Part shown: positions 26,121 to 35,277 of the stretch, one piece after another
How positions within the stretch are numbered: position 1 is the stretch's first letter
How the letters are laid out: every line of letters starts with the position of its first letter
Source: an uncultured Clostridia bacterium
GTDB lineage: Bacteria > Bacillota > Clostridia > Oscillospirales > Acutalibacteraceae
Assembly: GCA_946493765.1 (NCBI GenBank)
Contig: CAMMAZ010000024.1
Span: forward strand, 1-35,846
DNA length: 35,846 bases
Reading direction: 5' to 3'
Notes under the pieces: generated by a model
The model's database searches: none
Seen by the model: the letters and a program-made list of their open reading frames with translations, nothing else
Told to the model about the DNA's origin: nothing
Program-made: the position numbers and the translations under genes

Positions 26121-26981
26121 ATGCAACCCTTTATCGAAGTCAAAGACCTATCTTTTTCCTATTCCTTATCGGAACAGGAAAAAATACCGGTGCTCAGCCA
26201 TTTTGATCTGACCATTGAAAAAGGTTCCTTTGTGGCGATTCTCGGTCACAACGGTTCCGGAAAATCAACGCTTGCCAAGCTTTTCAACGGTTTGCAGCTG
26301 CCCGACAGCGGACAGGTTCTGATCGACGGAAAAGACACGGCAGATGAAAAAAACATATTGGACATTCGCAAAAATGTCGGGCTTGTTTTTCAAAATCCCG
26401 ACAACCAGATCGTGGCGACGATCGTGGAGGAGGATGTGGCGTTCGGCCCGGAAAACTTAGGCTTCCCGCAGGCGGAACTGCGTCGCCGGGTGGACGAGGC
26501 GTTAAAAGCCGTCGATATGTATGATTACCGCAAACACGAACCGCATAGGTTATCCGGCGGACAAAAACAGCGGGTCGCGATCGCCGGTGTGATCGCAATG
26601 GAGCCGGAATGCATCGTATTTGACGAACCGACCGCCATGCTGGATCCGAAAGGACGGCAGGAGGTCATGAATATTATTTTAAAACTCAACCGCCAATTGC
26701 AAAAAACGGTGGTTTTGATTACCCATTATATGGACGAGGCAGCACAAGCGCAGCGCGTTGTGGTGATGGACAACGGAAAAATCATCGCAGACGACACGCC
26801 GCACGCAGTGTTTGCACAGGTAGAGTTGCTCAAATCGGTGGGGCTGGATGTGCCGCAGCCGACAGAATTGATCTATCAATTGAAAAAAGCGGGAATCGCA
26901 TTCGACAAGGATGTTCTAACAGATGAAGAATGTCTGGAAGCGCTATCCCGGAAGTTTTCGGAGGATGAACATTGTCAGTAA
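26121..26981 (+). CDS. ecfA1: ECF transporter ATPase EcfA1
   Basis: The 286-residue ABC ATPase has Walker A GHNGSGKST, the Q-loop VGLVFQNPDNQIVATIVEEDVAFGPENLG (diagnostic of the energy-coupling-factor type), signature LSGGQKQR and Walker B CIVFDEPTAMLD. With EcfA2 and EcfT it powers uptake of vitamins or metals by exchangeable S components, none of which is coded nearby, so this is probably a shared group II module. AAGGAAAG lies just upstream; its end overlaps ecfA2 by 10 bp. Confidence 0.95.
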   Translation: MQPFIEVKDLSFSYSLSEQEKIPVLSHFDLTIEKGSFVAILGHNGSGKSTLAKLFNGLQLPDSGQVLIDGKDTADEKNILDIRKNVGLVFQNPDNQIVATIVEEDVAFGPENLGFPQAELRRRVDEALKAVDMYDYRKHEPHRLSGGQKQRVAIAGVIAMEPECIVFDEPTAMLDPKGRQEVMNIILKLNRQLQKTVVLITHYMDEAAQAQRVVVMDNGKIIADDTPHAVFAQVELLKSVGLDVPQPTELIYQLKKAGIAFDKDVLTDEECLEALSRKFSEDEHCQ

Positions 26982-27832
26982 TCAAAACGGAAAATTTATG
27001 CTATACCTATTCGGAGAATACCCCTTTTGAAAAAGGGGCGATCAAGGATATCAATATTGAAATCCAGCAGGGTGATTTTATCGGCATCATCGGGCATACC
27101 GGTTCCGGAAAATCCACGTTGGTGCAGCATTTCAACGGGCTTTTAAAACCCACTGCGGGAAAGATTTATGTGGACGGCGAGGATGTCTGGGAAAAGCCGA
27201 AAGAGATCATGAAACTGCGGTTTAAAGTCGGTCTTGTGTTCCAGTATCCGGAATACCAGCTGTTTGATGAAACGGTGGAAAGCGACATCGCATTTGGTCC
27301 CAAAAACATGGGACTGCCGGAGGATGAGATCCAGCAGCGTGTGATCGATGCGGCAAAAATCGTCGGATTGCCGGAAAAACTGCTCAAAAAATCTCCGTTT
27401 GACCTGTCGGGCGGGGAAAAACGCCGGGCTGCGCTGGCCGGTATTCTGGCGATGCGTCCGGAGGTGCTGGTGTTGGACGAACCGACCGCCGGCTTGGATC
27501 CGATCGGCAGAGACACCATTCTTGACCGCATTTCGGAATACCGTGCGCAAAGCGGCACCACTGTTTTGCTGGTGTCCCATTCCATGGAGGACGTCGCCAA
27601 GGTCACCGAAAAGGTGCTGGTGATGAATAACAGCCGCGTTGCAATGTATGACACGGTGGAAAACGTTTATTCCAGAGCAGAGGAACTCGCTAAAATCGGT
27701 CTGAATGTGCCGCATGTCACCCGGATATTCATGGCGCTAAAACAAAAGGGATTTCCGGTCAACGATAAGGTTTTCACGGTCGATCAGGCAGCGCAGCAGC
27801 TGCTGCCTCTCCTGAAAAAGGAGGGAAAATAA
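26972..27832 (+). CDS. ecfA2: ECF transporter ATPase EcfA2
   Basis: The 286-residue ATPase has Walker A GHTGSGKST, the Q-loop VGLVFQYPEYQLFDETVESDIAFGPKNMG, signature LSGGEKRR and Walker B VLVLDEPTAGLDP, matching EcfA2 as distinct from EcfA1. The start is a TTG (26972) 7 nt after GGAGG inside the end of ecfA1; a later ATG would remove the first beta strand. The overlap implies coupled translation and matched amounts of the two ATPases. Confidence 0.95.
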   Translation: MSVIKTENLCYTYSENTPFEKGAIKDINIEIQQGDFIGIIGHTGSGKSTLVQHFNGLLKPTAGKIYVDGEDVWEKPKEIMKLRFKVGLVFQYPEYQLFDETVESDIAFGPKNMGLPEDEIQQRVIDAAKIVGLPEKLLKKSPFDLSGGEKRRAALAGILAMRPEVLVLDEPTAGLDPIGRDTILDRISEYRAQSGTTVLLVSHSMEDVAKVTEKVLVMNNSRVAMYDTVENVYSRAEELAKIGLNVPHVTRIFMALKQKGFPVNDKVFTVDQAAQQLLPLLKKEGK

Positions 27833-27833
27833 A

Positions 27834-28637
27834 ATGCTTAACAATATCACGTTTGGACAATATTTTCCCGCCGATTCCTTTGTGCATAAAATGGACGCGC
27901 GCTTTAAACTGCTGATGACCTTTGCGCTCATCGTGTTTGCGTTTGTGGCGTTTAATTTCGCGTCGCTGGGACTGGTGGCAGTTTTCACAGTGTTTGTGCT
28001 GCTGCTGACAAAGATCCCTTTAAAAATGTATTTTCGCACCTTGAAGACGATCTTTATCTTTATTCTGATTTCTGCGGTTTTAAATATTTTTTATGTTACC
28101 GACGGTACCTTGCTGTTTTCCTATGGCATTATCCGTATCTATACCGGCGGGATCCTGCGGGCGGTATTTGTGGCGGTGCGCATCGTGCTTTTGATACTCA
28201 TCAGCGCCGTGCTGACTTATACCACGACGCCGACGTCTTTGACAGACGCGATCGAAAGTCTGCTAAAGCCTTTATCCAAGATCGGTATCGACACCCACAC
28301 CTTCGCCATGATGATGACCATTGCACTGCGGTTTATCCCCACGCTGATCGAGGAAACGGATAAGATCATGAGTGCGCAAAAAGCCAGAGGCGCCGATATG
28401 GAAAACGGGGGACTGATTAAAAAAATCAAATCGGTGATTCCGATTTTGATTCCGCTGCTGGTTTCGTCTATTCGCCGCGCCAAAGAACTGGCAGATGCGA
28501 TGGAATGCCGCTGTTATCACGGTGGAAAGGGCCGGACAAGGCTGAAAGTTTTAAAAGCGGGCCGCCGCGATGTTGTGGCGACCATCAGTGTTTGTGTTTT
28601 GCTGACCGGAATTATTTTACTCAATATTTTTATTTAA
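27834..28637 (+). CDS. ecfT: ECF transporter transmembrane protein EcfT
   Basis: The 267-residue membrane protein begins with QYFPADSFVHKMDARFKLLMTF, typical of EcfT, has several helices and carries the two coupling Ala-Arg-Gly type motifs (AQKARGADME and a later CRCYHGGKGRTR) that bind the ATPases. It starts 1 bp after ecfA2, with AGGAGGG upstream, completing the ecfA1-A2-T module. Confidence 0.95.
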   Translation: MLNNITFGQYFPADSFVHKMDARFKLLMTFALIVFAFVAFNFASLGLVAVFTVFVLLLTKIPLKMYFRTLKTIFIFILISAVLNIFYVTDGTLLFSYGIIRIYTGGILRAVFVAVRIVLLILISAVLTYTTTPTSLTDAIESLLKPLSKIGIDTHTFAMMMTIALRFIPTLIEETDKIMSAQKARGADMENGGLIKKIKSVIPILIPLLVSSIRRAKELADAMECRCYHGGKGRTRLKVLKAGRRDVVATISVCVLLTGIILLNIFI

Positions 28638-28649
28638 GGGAATCAAGCA

Positions 28650-29384
28650 ATGCCGAGATTTTTAATGACCATTCGTTATGACGGGACCAATTATCACGGT
28701 TGGCAGGTGCAGAAAAACGCGCTTGCCGTGCAGCCGGTGGTGCAGGACAGTCTGTGTAAAATTTTAAAATACCGGCCGGATGTTACCGGCTGCAGTCGAA
28801 CGGACAGCGGCGTGCACGCCCAAGGGTATTGCTTTCATTTTGATTATACCGGCCGGATGGATGCGCAGTCGCTTGTCAAAGCGATGAACACTGTGCTGCC
28901 GGATGATATCGCGGCGATCGATTGCCGGCAGGTACCGGACGATTTTCATGCCAGATACGCGGTCAAATCCAAAGTATATCGCTATCGTTTTTACAATGGA
29001 AAAACGCGCGATCCTTTTTACCGGCAGTATGCGCAGTTTATCCCGTATCGTTTAGACGAACAGCGTATGCAGCAGGCGGCGCAGGCGTTTGTCGGTACCT
29101 ATGATTTTGTTGGATTTTGCGCGTCCGGTTCTGCGGTGGAGGATACCGTGCGGACCGTTATGGCAGCCGATGTTTGGCGGCAGGGAGAGATTGTCACTTT
29201 CCAGGTGGAAGCCGACGGATTTTTATATAACATGGTGCGGATCATGGCGGGAACATTGCTTTATGTGTCGCAGGGAAAAATCGATCCGGCGGATATGAAA
29301 TCCATTCTTTTATCAAAAGACAGAAAAAAAGCCGGGCCAACGGCGCCGGCCTGCGGACTGTGTCTGTATAAAGTGAATTATTAA
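28650..29384 (+). CDS. truA: tRNA pseudouridine(38-40) synthase TruA
   Basis: The 244-residue enzyme has the TruA opening RFLMTIRYDGTNYHGWQVQ and the catalytic Asp52 in CSRTDSGVHAQG; later segments KSKVYRYRFYNG and FLYNMVRIMAGTLL also match. It isomerises uridines 38-40 in the tRNA anticodon stem. It lies 12 bp after ecfT, the common Firmicutes order ecfA1-A2-T-truA. Confidence 0.96.
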   Translation: MPRFLMTIRYDGTNYHGWQVQKNALAVQPVVQDSLCKILKYRPDVTGCSRTDSGVHAQGYCFHFDYTGRMDAQSLVKAMNTVLPDDIAAIDCRQVPDDFHARYAVKSKVYRYRFYNGKTRDPFYRQYAQFIPYRLDEQRMQQAAQAFVGTYDFVGFCASGSAVEDTVRTVMAADVWRQGEIVTFQVEADGFLYNMVRIMAGTLLYVSQGKIDPADMKSILLSKDRKKAGPTAPACGLCLYKVNY

Positions 29385-29392
29385 GGGTATTT

Positions 29393-30625
29393 GTGAAAAT
29401 GAAGAAAACAAATAAACGGCAGGATGCCAAGGTTTTGGAATTCAATAAAAATAAAAAGAAGAAACAGCGAAAAAGCCGTCCGCAAAGCCGTCCGGAACTC
29501 ACGGTCATCAACGGTGGAAAAAGCCGTCCGCGGATGATCCGGAAAATTTGTTTGGGTGTTGGTATCGTGCTGGTGATCGGGATCACAGCGGCTTTAAATC
29601 TATTATCACCTACCGGTATCACCGAATGGATACAGACGAAAATCGCACTGATTGAGGGGGGCAACGGCTTTCCGGTGTCGGTGTCGGATGCGATAACGCA
29701 AAATCTTTATGAAGACGACGGCCGCCTGCTGCTGCTGACTGAAACGGATCTGAAATGCTATAATACGTCCGGCAATCTGATTTACAGCAGAATTCACGGC
29801 TATGCCAATCCCGTCGTGCGCACATCCGCCATGCGAACCCTTTTGTTTGACCGTTCCGGTAGTCAGTATAAAATAGAAAATCCGAGTAAAACGATTTACA
29901 GCGGGGATATTGAAGAGACGATTATTACCGGGGATATCGGTGACAGCGGTTATTATGCGTTGGCGACTGAAGCAGAGGACGATGTGGCGCAGGTCACGGT
30001 GTATAACAGAAACAACGAATCGGTGTATCGTTATTATTCGTCCGATCAATATGTTTCCGGTGTCAGTATTTCGGACAACGGGAAATATCTGGCGGTGGCG
30101 GTCGTATCGACTGAAAATGCAATGCTCAGTTCCAAGTTGATGTTGTTCGATCTTTCTGAAACAGAACCTGTTGTGCAAAGGACTTTCAGTGATGAAATGA
30201 TTTATCTTTGTGAATTTTCCGGAAACAACGTCGGGGTCCTTACCAACAAAAGATATTGCAATATCAACCCGAAAGACGAATATAATGAATATGCATTCGG
30301 CGGCAAGCTGCTGAATAAATATGCAATGTCCGATGGGAACGCGCTGCTTTGTCTTGCGGCTGATTCCAACGCGGCTGAAAACACGGTAATACTGCTGGAC
30401 AGCAGCGCTCAGGTGAAAAAACAGTTCAGCGTGCAGTATGAAATCTATGATATTTACCATGCGGGGACATTGACCTATGTGTTGTCGGATCAGCTGTATG
30501 TATATGGAGGCGACGGGACCCTGCAAACGACTATAACAGTCGAATCAGGCGCGCTTGCAGTGTGTTCGGCCGGTAAAAAAGCTGTTGTTTTGTATTCCAC
30601 CGGCATGACCGCTTATGATGTGTGA
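29393..30625 (+). CDS. DUF5711-like membrane-anchored beta-propeller protein
   Basis: The 410-residue protein has a very basic N-terminus of about 45 residues (rich in Lys/Arg), one membrane helix at about 48-68 (ICLGVGIVLVIGITAALNLL) and a long outer domain with regular beta-rich segments (for example YALATEAEDDVAQVTVYNRN, VSISDNGKYLAVAVVS) that suggest a WD40-like propeller. It resembles proteins annotated DUF5711; the role is unknown. Start GTG 29393, 5 nt after AAGGG, or ATG 29399. It overlaps the CvpA-like reading frame region and shares the operon. Confidence 0.65.
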   Translation: MKMKKTNKRQDAKVLEFNKNKKKKQRKSRPQSRPELTVINGGKSRPRMIRKICLGVGIVLVIGITAALNLLSPTGITEWIQTKIALIEGGNGFPVSVSDAITQNLYEDDGRLLLLTETDLKCYNTSGNLIYSRIHGYANPVVRTSAMRTLLFDRSGSQYKIENPSKTIYSGDIEETIITGDIGDSGYYALATEAEDDVAQVTVYNRNNESVYRYYSSDQYVSGVSISDNGKYLAVAVVSTENAMLSSKLMLFDLSETEPVVQRTFSDEMIYLCEFSGNNVGVLTNKRYCNINPKDEYNEYAFGGKLLNKYAMSDGNALLCLAADSNAAENTVILLDSSAQVKKQFSVQYEIYDIYHAGTLTYVLSDQLYVYGGDGTLQTTITVESGALAVCSAGKKAVVLYSTGMTAYDV

Positions 30626-30639
30626 GGAGTTTTGTGAAA

Positions 30640-31362
30640 ATGTCTGATTTCTTTTTGACCCCGCTGCTGATCGATCTTGCGATTGTGCTCATTGCCGTGT
30701 TTATCATCTGGCGTTCGGCGCGTCGCGGCTTTGTTCGCACTGTGATCGAATTGGTCGGCTATATTTTGGCAGCGATGATTTCTTTTTCTTTGGCGGGTAT
30801 TATCGCGCAGTCGGTTTATGATAAAAGTATCCGGCCGGAAATCATTGAAACGGTGGAACAAAACATTTCCGAAGGGGCCAATTTGTCGGAAATTCAAACG
30901 GCAATGCAGGATGTAATGGATGAGCTGCCGGGATTTATCACGCTTTTTTCCGGCTCCAACGGTTTGTCGGCGGACGCGTTGTCGCAGGAAATGGATGATA
31001 CCATCAGCGGGGGTGTGCATACTGCCGCTGTGAGCGTTGCAGATCAGATCGTACAGCCGATCGCAGTGTCCGGTATCAAGGCGATATTGGGATCGATTCT
31101 GTTTACCGTGTTGATGATCGGTGTGCGGTTTATCTCCAGAACGCTCAATCGTTTGATCAATTTTTCTTTTTTGCGGCCGATCAACAAGCTGCTCGGCGGA
31201 CTGGTCGGCGTTTTAAAAGCGGTTCTGATCCTGTTTTGCGCCGTTACGATCATTGCGCTGCTGCGGACTTATATCAGCGGCGCGGATGAAATTTTTTCAC
31301 CGCAGGTCATTGACAAAACCTACTTGTTTAAGCTATTATATAATGCAAATCCATTTATTTAA
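30640..31362 (+). CDS. CvpA-family membrane protein
   Basis: The roughly 240-residue protein has an N-terminal helix (LLIDLAIVLIAVFIIWRSARRGFVRTVIELVGYILAAMISFSLAG) with the CvpA-type arginine-rich turn, and two or more helices in the C-terminal half (around KAILGSILFTVLMIGVRF and LLGGLVGVLKAVLILFCAVTIIALL). CvpA proteins are linked in some bacteria to colicin V production and envelope maintenance. The ATG at 30640 lies 10 nt after GAGGAG; GTG 30634 (4 nt) is an alternative. Confidence 0.8.
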   Translation: MSDFFLTPLLIDLAIVLIAVFIIWRSARRGFVRTVIELVGYILAAMISFSLAGIIAQSVYDKSIRPEIIETVEQNISEGANLSEIQTAMQDVMDELPGFITLFSGSNGLSADALSQEMDDTISGGVHTAAVSVADQIVQPIAVSGIKAILGSILFTVLMIGVRFISRTLNRLINFSFLRPINKLLGGLVGVLKAVLILFCAVTIIALLRTYISGADEIFSPQVIDKTYLFKLLYNANPFI

Positions 31363-31386
31363 AATTGAATGTGCAGGAGTTCAAAA

Positions 31387-32001
31387 ATGAAAGAAAATAT
31401 TAAACCGGAAAAGATTTTTTCCATTCCGAATATTTTATCGATGATCCGGATTTTGCTGGTTCCGGTATTTGCCATTCTGTATTTTGTGAAGGTCAAAGAT
31501 CACTATCTTTATGCCGCGCTGGTGCTGCTGTTATCCGGCGCTTCCGATGTGCTGGATGGGATTATCGCCAGAAAGTTCAACATGATCACCGCATTCGGAA
31601 AACTGCTCGATCCTTTGGCGGATAAATTGACGCAGGCGGTCGTTGTGATTTGCCTTGCAGTCAATCACAATGAATTGATTCCGGTTTTGGTGCTGCTGCT
31701 TGCAAAGGAATTTTCCATGCTGCTTGGCGCCGTGAGGCTTTTGAAAATGGGACTTCGCCCTTCCGAATCCAAATGGTGGGGAAAACTGAGCACCGTGATG
31801 CTTTATGTCATGTTTGTGGTAGCGTTGCTGTCGGATATCGTTGCCGGTATCCCGTCTGTTGTGATCATTGTATTTGCTGTTTTGGCATCCATTTGCCTTT
31901 TGTTTTCCCTGTTCAATTATTATCCGATCTTTAAGGAAATCCAAAATGGAGAGTATGATATAGAAACCGAAAAAAAGGTGGAGCATACCGCCGGCAAATA
32001 A
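31387..32001 (+). CDS. pgsA: CDP-diacylglycerol-glycerol-3-phosphate 3-phosphatidyltransferase
   Basis: The 204-residue membrane enzyme has the CDP-alcohol phosphotransferase motif as DVLDGIIARKF...GKLLDPLADK, with the Asp residues spaced as in the family. It makes phosphatidylglycerophosphate, the first step to phosphatidylglycerol. The ATG at 31387 is fixed by AGGAG (31375-31379), 7 nt upstream. It begins 24 bp after the CvpA-like gene. The acidic C-terminal tail is hydrophilic. Confidence 0.93.
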   Translation: MKENIKPEKIFSIPNILSMIRILLVPVFAILYFVKVKDHYLYAALVLLLSGASDVLDGIIARKFNMITAFGKLLDPLADKLTQAVVVICLAVNHNELIPVLVLLLAKEFSMLLGAVRLLKMGLRPSESKWWGKLSTVMLYVMFVVALLSDIVAGIPSVVIIVFAVLASICLLFSLFNYYPIFKEIQNGEYDIETEKKVEHTAGK

Positions 32002-32052
32002 GGTTTGACCCGAGGGAAATCGTTTCCCTGGAAAGGATGATTTGGTATTAAA

Positions 32053-34368
32053 ATGAAATTGTGTAGTAAATGCAAAACAAGACCCGCCGTGGTATTTATC
32101 ACCCGTGTGGAGGGGGATAAATCCTATCCGGAAGGGTATTGTTTGAAATGTGCGAAAGAATTGAATATCGGTCCGGTCAATGAAATGCTCAAAAACATGA
32201 ACATTCCGGATGAAGCGATGGACGAACTCAACGAAGAACTCATGGGCGTGATGGACGGCATTTTCGATGAGGAAAGCGGGGAAATCAATCCGGAAGCCGT
32301 CAGTGAGAAAATGGATGAATTCATTCCGGGCGGCGCCGCAACCTTTCCGTTTTTAAAAAATGTTTTCGGAGAGGATCGAAAAGATGCCAAGGACGGTGCA
32401 CTGGACGCCGAGTATCAGCAGCGGGACACCAAAAAACAGCAAAAGCCGCCTAAACCGAATAAATATAAATTTTTGGAGGGCTATTGCACCAATTTGACCC
32501 GCCGTGCAGCGGAAGGATTGATCGACCGGATCGTCGGCAGAGAAAAGGAAATGAACCGTGCGATCCAGATCTTATCCCGCCGTTCCAAAAACAATCCCTG
32601 CCTGATCGGTGAACCCGGCGTCGGTAAAACGGCGATCGCGGAAGGATTGGCGCTGAAAATCGCAAACGGGGATGTTCCGGCAAAACTGCTGAACAAACAG
32701 ATCTATCTGCTGGATTTAACGGCGCTGGTTGCCGGCACACAGTTTCGCGGGCAGTTTGAAAGCCGTGTGAAAGGGCTGTTGGAGGAAATCAAACAGGCCG
32801 GTAATGTCATTTTGTTCATCGACGAAATTCATAATTTGGTGGGAACCGGCGATTCCGAAGGCACCATGAGTGCGGCGAATATTTTAAAACCGGCCTTGTC
32901 GCGCGGCGAAATCCAGGTGATCGGCGCGACCACCTTTAATGAATATCGGAAACATATTGAAAAGGATGCCGCGCTGGAACGCCGTTTTCAGCCGATCACG
33001 GTGGAGGAACCCTCTTTGGACGAGGCGTTTCAGATGCTCAAAGGCGTGAAAAGCTATTATGAAAATCATCATAATGTTTCGGTCAGCGATTATATGCTGC
33101 ATCGGATGGTAGAACTGTCCGAACGGTATATTTCCGACCGTTTCATGCCGGATAAAGCGATCGACCTTTTGGACGAGGCCTGCGCCTGTGCGAGCTTGCG
33201 CAACAAAGTGGCCGATGACTATGAAAAGGCGATGCTGCATATCAACGCGCTGCGCAATGCGCGGGACAACTTGGAAGCGCAGGAAGAAATCGATTATGAG
33301 CAACTCGCCAACGTGAAATCCGAACTTGCAAAATACACGGAGCAAATCGCAGACGTTGACGAGGAACAGCTGCATTCGGAAGTGACTTTCGATGATCTGG
33401 CGCACGTCATCCAATTGTGGACGGGAATTCCGGCGTCTAAGATCCAGGAAAATGATCTGAAAAAGCTGATGAATCTGACGGATGTTTTGCATGCACGCAT
33501 TATCGGTCAGGACGAAGCGATCGATGTGATTTCCGCAGCGGTTCGCCGTTCCCGCGTGCAGATCAATAAAAAACGCCGGCCCGCATCGTTTATTTTTGTC
33601 GGACCGACAGGCGTTGGAAAAACCGAGCTGGTCAAAGTTTTGGCGGGCGAGTTGTTCGACACGCCGGAAACGTTGATTCGGCTGGATATGTCGGAATTCA
33701 TGGAGAAACATTCCGTTTCCAGAATTATCGGCGCACCGCCCGGATATGTGGGTTATGATGAGGCAGGACAATTGACCGAAAAGGTCCGCAGAAAACCCTA
33801 TTCTGTTTTGCTGTTCGATGAGATCGAAAAAGCGCATCCGGATGTTTTGAATATTTTGCTGCAGATTTTGGACGATGGGCGCGTGACCGATGCGCACGGC
33901 CGGGTCGTCAACTTTGAAAACACCATCATTGTCATGACCTCCAATGCCGGTTCCGATCAAAAAGAAGGTTCGCTGGGCTTTGGCAAAAGCAATGATGAAC
34001 TGGCGGCCGATAAGGCAATCAAAGCACTGGAACAGATCCTGCGTCCCGAATTTTTAGGGCGTGTGGATGAAATCGTTGTTTTCAAACCCCTGCAATTCGA
34101 TTCGCTTTGCAAGATCGCGGATTTGATGCTGCATGAAATCTCCGACCCGCTGCGGGATAAGGGAATCGAACTGCAATACGACGAGCAGGTGCTCGGTGCA
34201 ATCGCAAAATTTGCCGAAGGCAAGCCCAGAGGCGCCAGGGAATTGCGTAATGCGATTCGCCGGCAGATCGAGGATAAAATCACCAATGCACTGGTCGAAC
34301 ATTATGATAATCCGCCGAAAGTGTTTACCGCGAAAGTGACAGACGGAAAAATCGAGGTTGTATTTTAA
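32053..34368 (+). CDS. clpE: ClpE-like Hsp100 ATPase with N-terminal zinc finger
   Basis: The 771-residue protein opens with a CX2C-X22-CX2C zinc finger (Cys4, Cys7, Cys30, Cys33), the arrangement known in ClpE, rather than the Clp_N repeats of ClpC. An acidic linker (about 45-150) leads to AAA domain 1 (Walker A GEPGVGKT 186-193, Walker B with D257-E258), a short middle helix region (about 390-440), and AAA domain 2 (Walker A GPTGVGKT 517-524, FDEIEKAHPDV). SLGFG near 640 matches a ClpP-binding loop, so it probably feeds unfolded proteins to ClpP. No ctsR, mcsA or mcsB neighbour is present. The nearest ribosome binding site (AAGGA, about 15 nt upstream) is distant. ClpC is the alternative name. 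Confidence 0.85.
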   Translation: MKLCSKCKTRPAVVFITRVEGDKSYPEGYCLKCAKELNIGPVNEMLKNMNIPDEAMDELNEELMGVMDGIFDEESGEINPEAVSEKMDEFIPGGAATFPFLKNVFGEDRKDAKDGALDAEYQQRDTKKQQKPPKPNKYKFLEGYCTNLTRRAAEGLIDRIVGREKEMNRAIQILSRRSKNNPCLIGEPGVGKTAIAEGLALKIANGDVPAKLLNKQIYLLDLTALVAGTQFRGQFESRVKGLLEEIKQAGNVILFIDEIHNLVGTGDSEGTMSAANILKPALSRGEIQVIGATTFNEYRKHIEKDAALERRFQPITVEEPSLDEAFQMLKGVKSYYENHHNVSVSDYMLHRMVELSERYISDRFMPDKAIDLLDEACACASLRNKVADDYEKAMLHINALRNARDNLEAQEEIDYEQLANVKSELAKYTEQIADVDEEQLHSEVTFDDLAHVIQLWTGIPASKIQENDLKKLMNLTDVLHARIIGQDEAIDVISAAVRRSRVQINKKRRPASFIFVGPTGVGKTELVKVLAGELFDTPETLIRLDMSEFMEKHSVSRIIGAPPGYVGYDEAGQLTEKVRRKPYSVLLFDEIEKAHPDVLNILLQILDDGRVTDAHGRVVNFENTIIVMTSNAGSDQKEGSLGFGKSNDELAADKAIKALEQILRPEFLGRVDEIVVFKPLQFDSLCKIADLMLHEISDPLRDKGIELQYDEQVLGAIAKFAEGKPRGARELRNAIRRQIEDKITNALVEHYDNPPKVFTAKVTDGKIEVVF

Positions 34369-34371
34369 AAA

Positions 34372-35226
34372 ATGCTGAATGTTGCAGTGATTGGTGATAT
34401 TCACAGCAATCATCTTGCTTTCAAGGCTGTGATCGAAGCAATAGAAAAAGCACAGGTCGATCAGATCCTGTTTTTGGGAGATTATCTGACCGACTGTGCT
34501 TATCCCGAAAAAACAATGATGTACCTTTACGCGCTGCGGGAGAACTATCCCTGTTTCTTTGTCAGAGGAAACAGGGAAGAGTATCTGTTGCAAATGCAGG
34601 CGGGCGAATTGCCCAAACGACGCTGTTCTTCTGCGGGCAGCGTGCTGTACACCTATGAACGGATCACAGGAAAGGATCTGGACTTTTTCAACAAAATGCC
34701 GATTGCACGGCAAGTGACGTTTCAAGACCTGCCGCCGGTCGCCATATGTCACGGGTCGCCTTTTGCGACAAGGGAACACATGTATCCCGGAACAGAAAGT
34801 CTTTCGAAGGCTTTTTCTGTGCTGAAAACAGATGTGGTGATCGCCGGGCACAATCACCATCGATCTTATTCCCTGGAAAACGGGAAAGAATATTTTAATC
34901 CCGATTCCGTTGCCGCCATTCCCGGAACACCCGGCTTTGCAAGATACGGCTGGTTGACCGGCGAAAACGGGAAATGGCGTTTTTCTTTTCGTTCGGCGGC
35001 GTTCGACAACAAAGCGGCCGCAGATGAAATCCGGCAAAGCGGGTTGCAGGATTATGCAAACGTCTATGCAAAAGCGGTGCAAAAAAGCCTTTTGACCGGG
35101 AAAAATTTTGTTTTTGACTGCGCTGTTTTGGCGCACAAACTTGCCATGAAGGCAGGGGAGACGATCATTCCGCTGCAGTTGCCCGAAATATATTGGGAAG
35201 CGGCGGCGCAGCAATTAAACTTATAA
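34372..35226 (+). CDS. Metallophosphoesterase (YfcE/MPP-like)
   Basis: The 284-residue protein has the calcineurin-type metal motifs in order: GDIHSN (near 9), GDYLTD (about 39), GNREE (about 66), CHGSP (about 126) and GHNHHRSY (about 162). It would use two metal ions to hydrolyse a phosphoester; the substrate is unknown. It starts 3 bp after the ClpE-like stop without a clear ribosome binding site, so translation is probably coupled. The C-terminal 80 residues past the catalytic domain are unassigned. Confidence 0.85.
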   Translation: MLNVAVIGDIHSNHLAFKAVIEAIEKAQVDQILFLGDYLTDCAYPEKTMMYLYALRENYPCFFVRGNREEYLLQMQAGELPKRRCSSAGSVLYTYERITGKDLDFFNKMPIARQVTFQDLPPVAICHGSPFATREHMYPGTESLSKAFSVLKTDVVIAGHNHHRSYSLENGKEYFNPDSVAAIPGTPGFARYGWLTGENGKWRFSFRSAAFDNKAAADEIRQSGLQDYANVYAKAVQKSLLTGKNFVFDCAVLAHKLAMKAGETIIPLQLPEIYWEAAAQQLNL

Positions 35227-35229
35227 AAA

Positions 35230-35266
35230 ACATCCGCATCGAGATTGCTCGATGCGGATGTTTTTG
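35230..35266. terminator. Bidirectional terminator between convergent genes
   Basis: A 14-bp perfect stem (35230-35243 with 35248-35261), loop ATTG, flanked by A-run and T-run on either side. It ends the plus-strand housekeeping block and probably also the minus-strand gene ending at 35278. Confidence 0.92.
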
Positions 35267-35277
35267 TGTGAAAGGCA

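Noticed and set aside
32004-32029. CtsR operator and a 7-bp hairpin before clpE
   Set aside because: Only one TTTGACC heptad is present, without the second direct copy; the hairpin AGGGAAA/TTTCCCT has no T-tail.
32884-33960. 358-codon antisense open frame in clpE
   Set aside because: Shadow of the clpE reading frame with no ribosome binding site and no recognisable domain.
34054-35214. 386-codon antisense open frame
   Set aside because: It opposes the well-supported ClpE-like and metallophosphoesterase genes, and its composition (rich in Cys, His, Arg, Phe) is that of a shadow frame.
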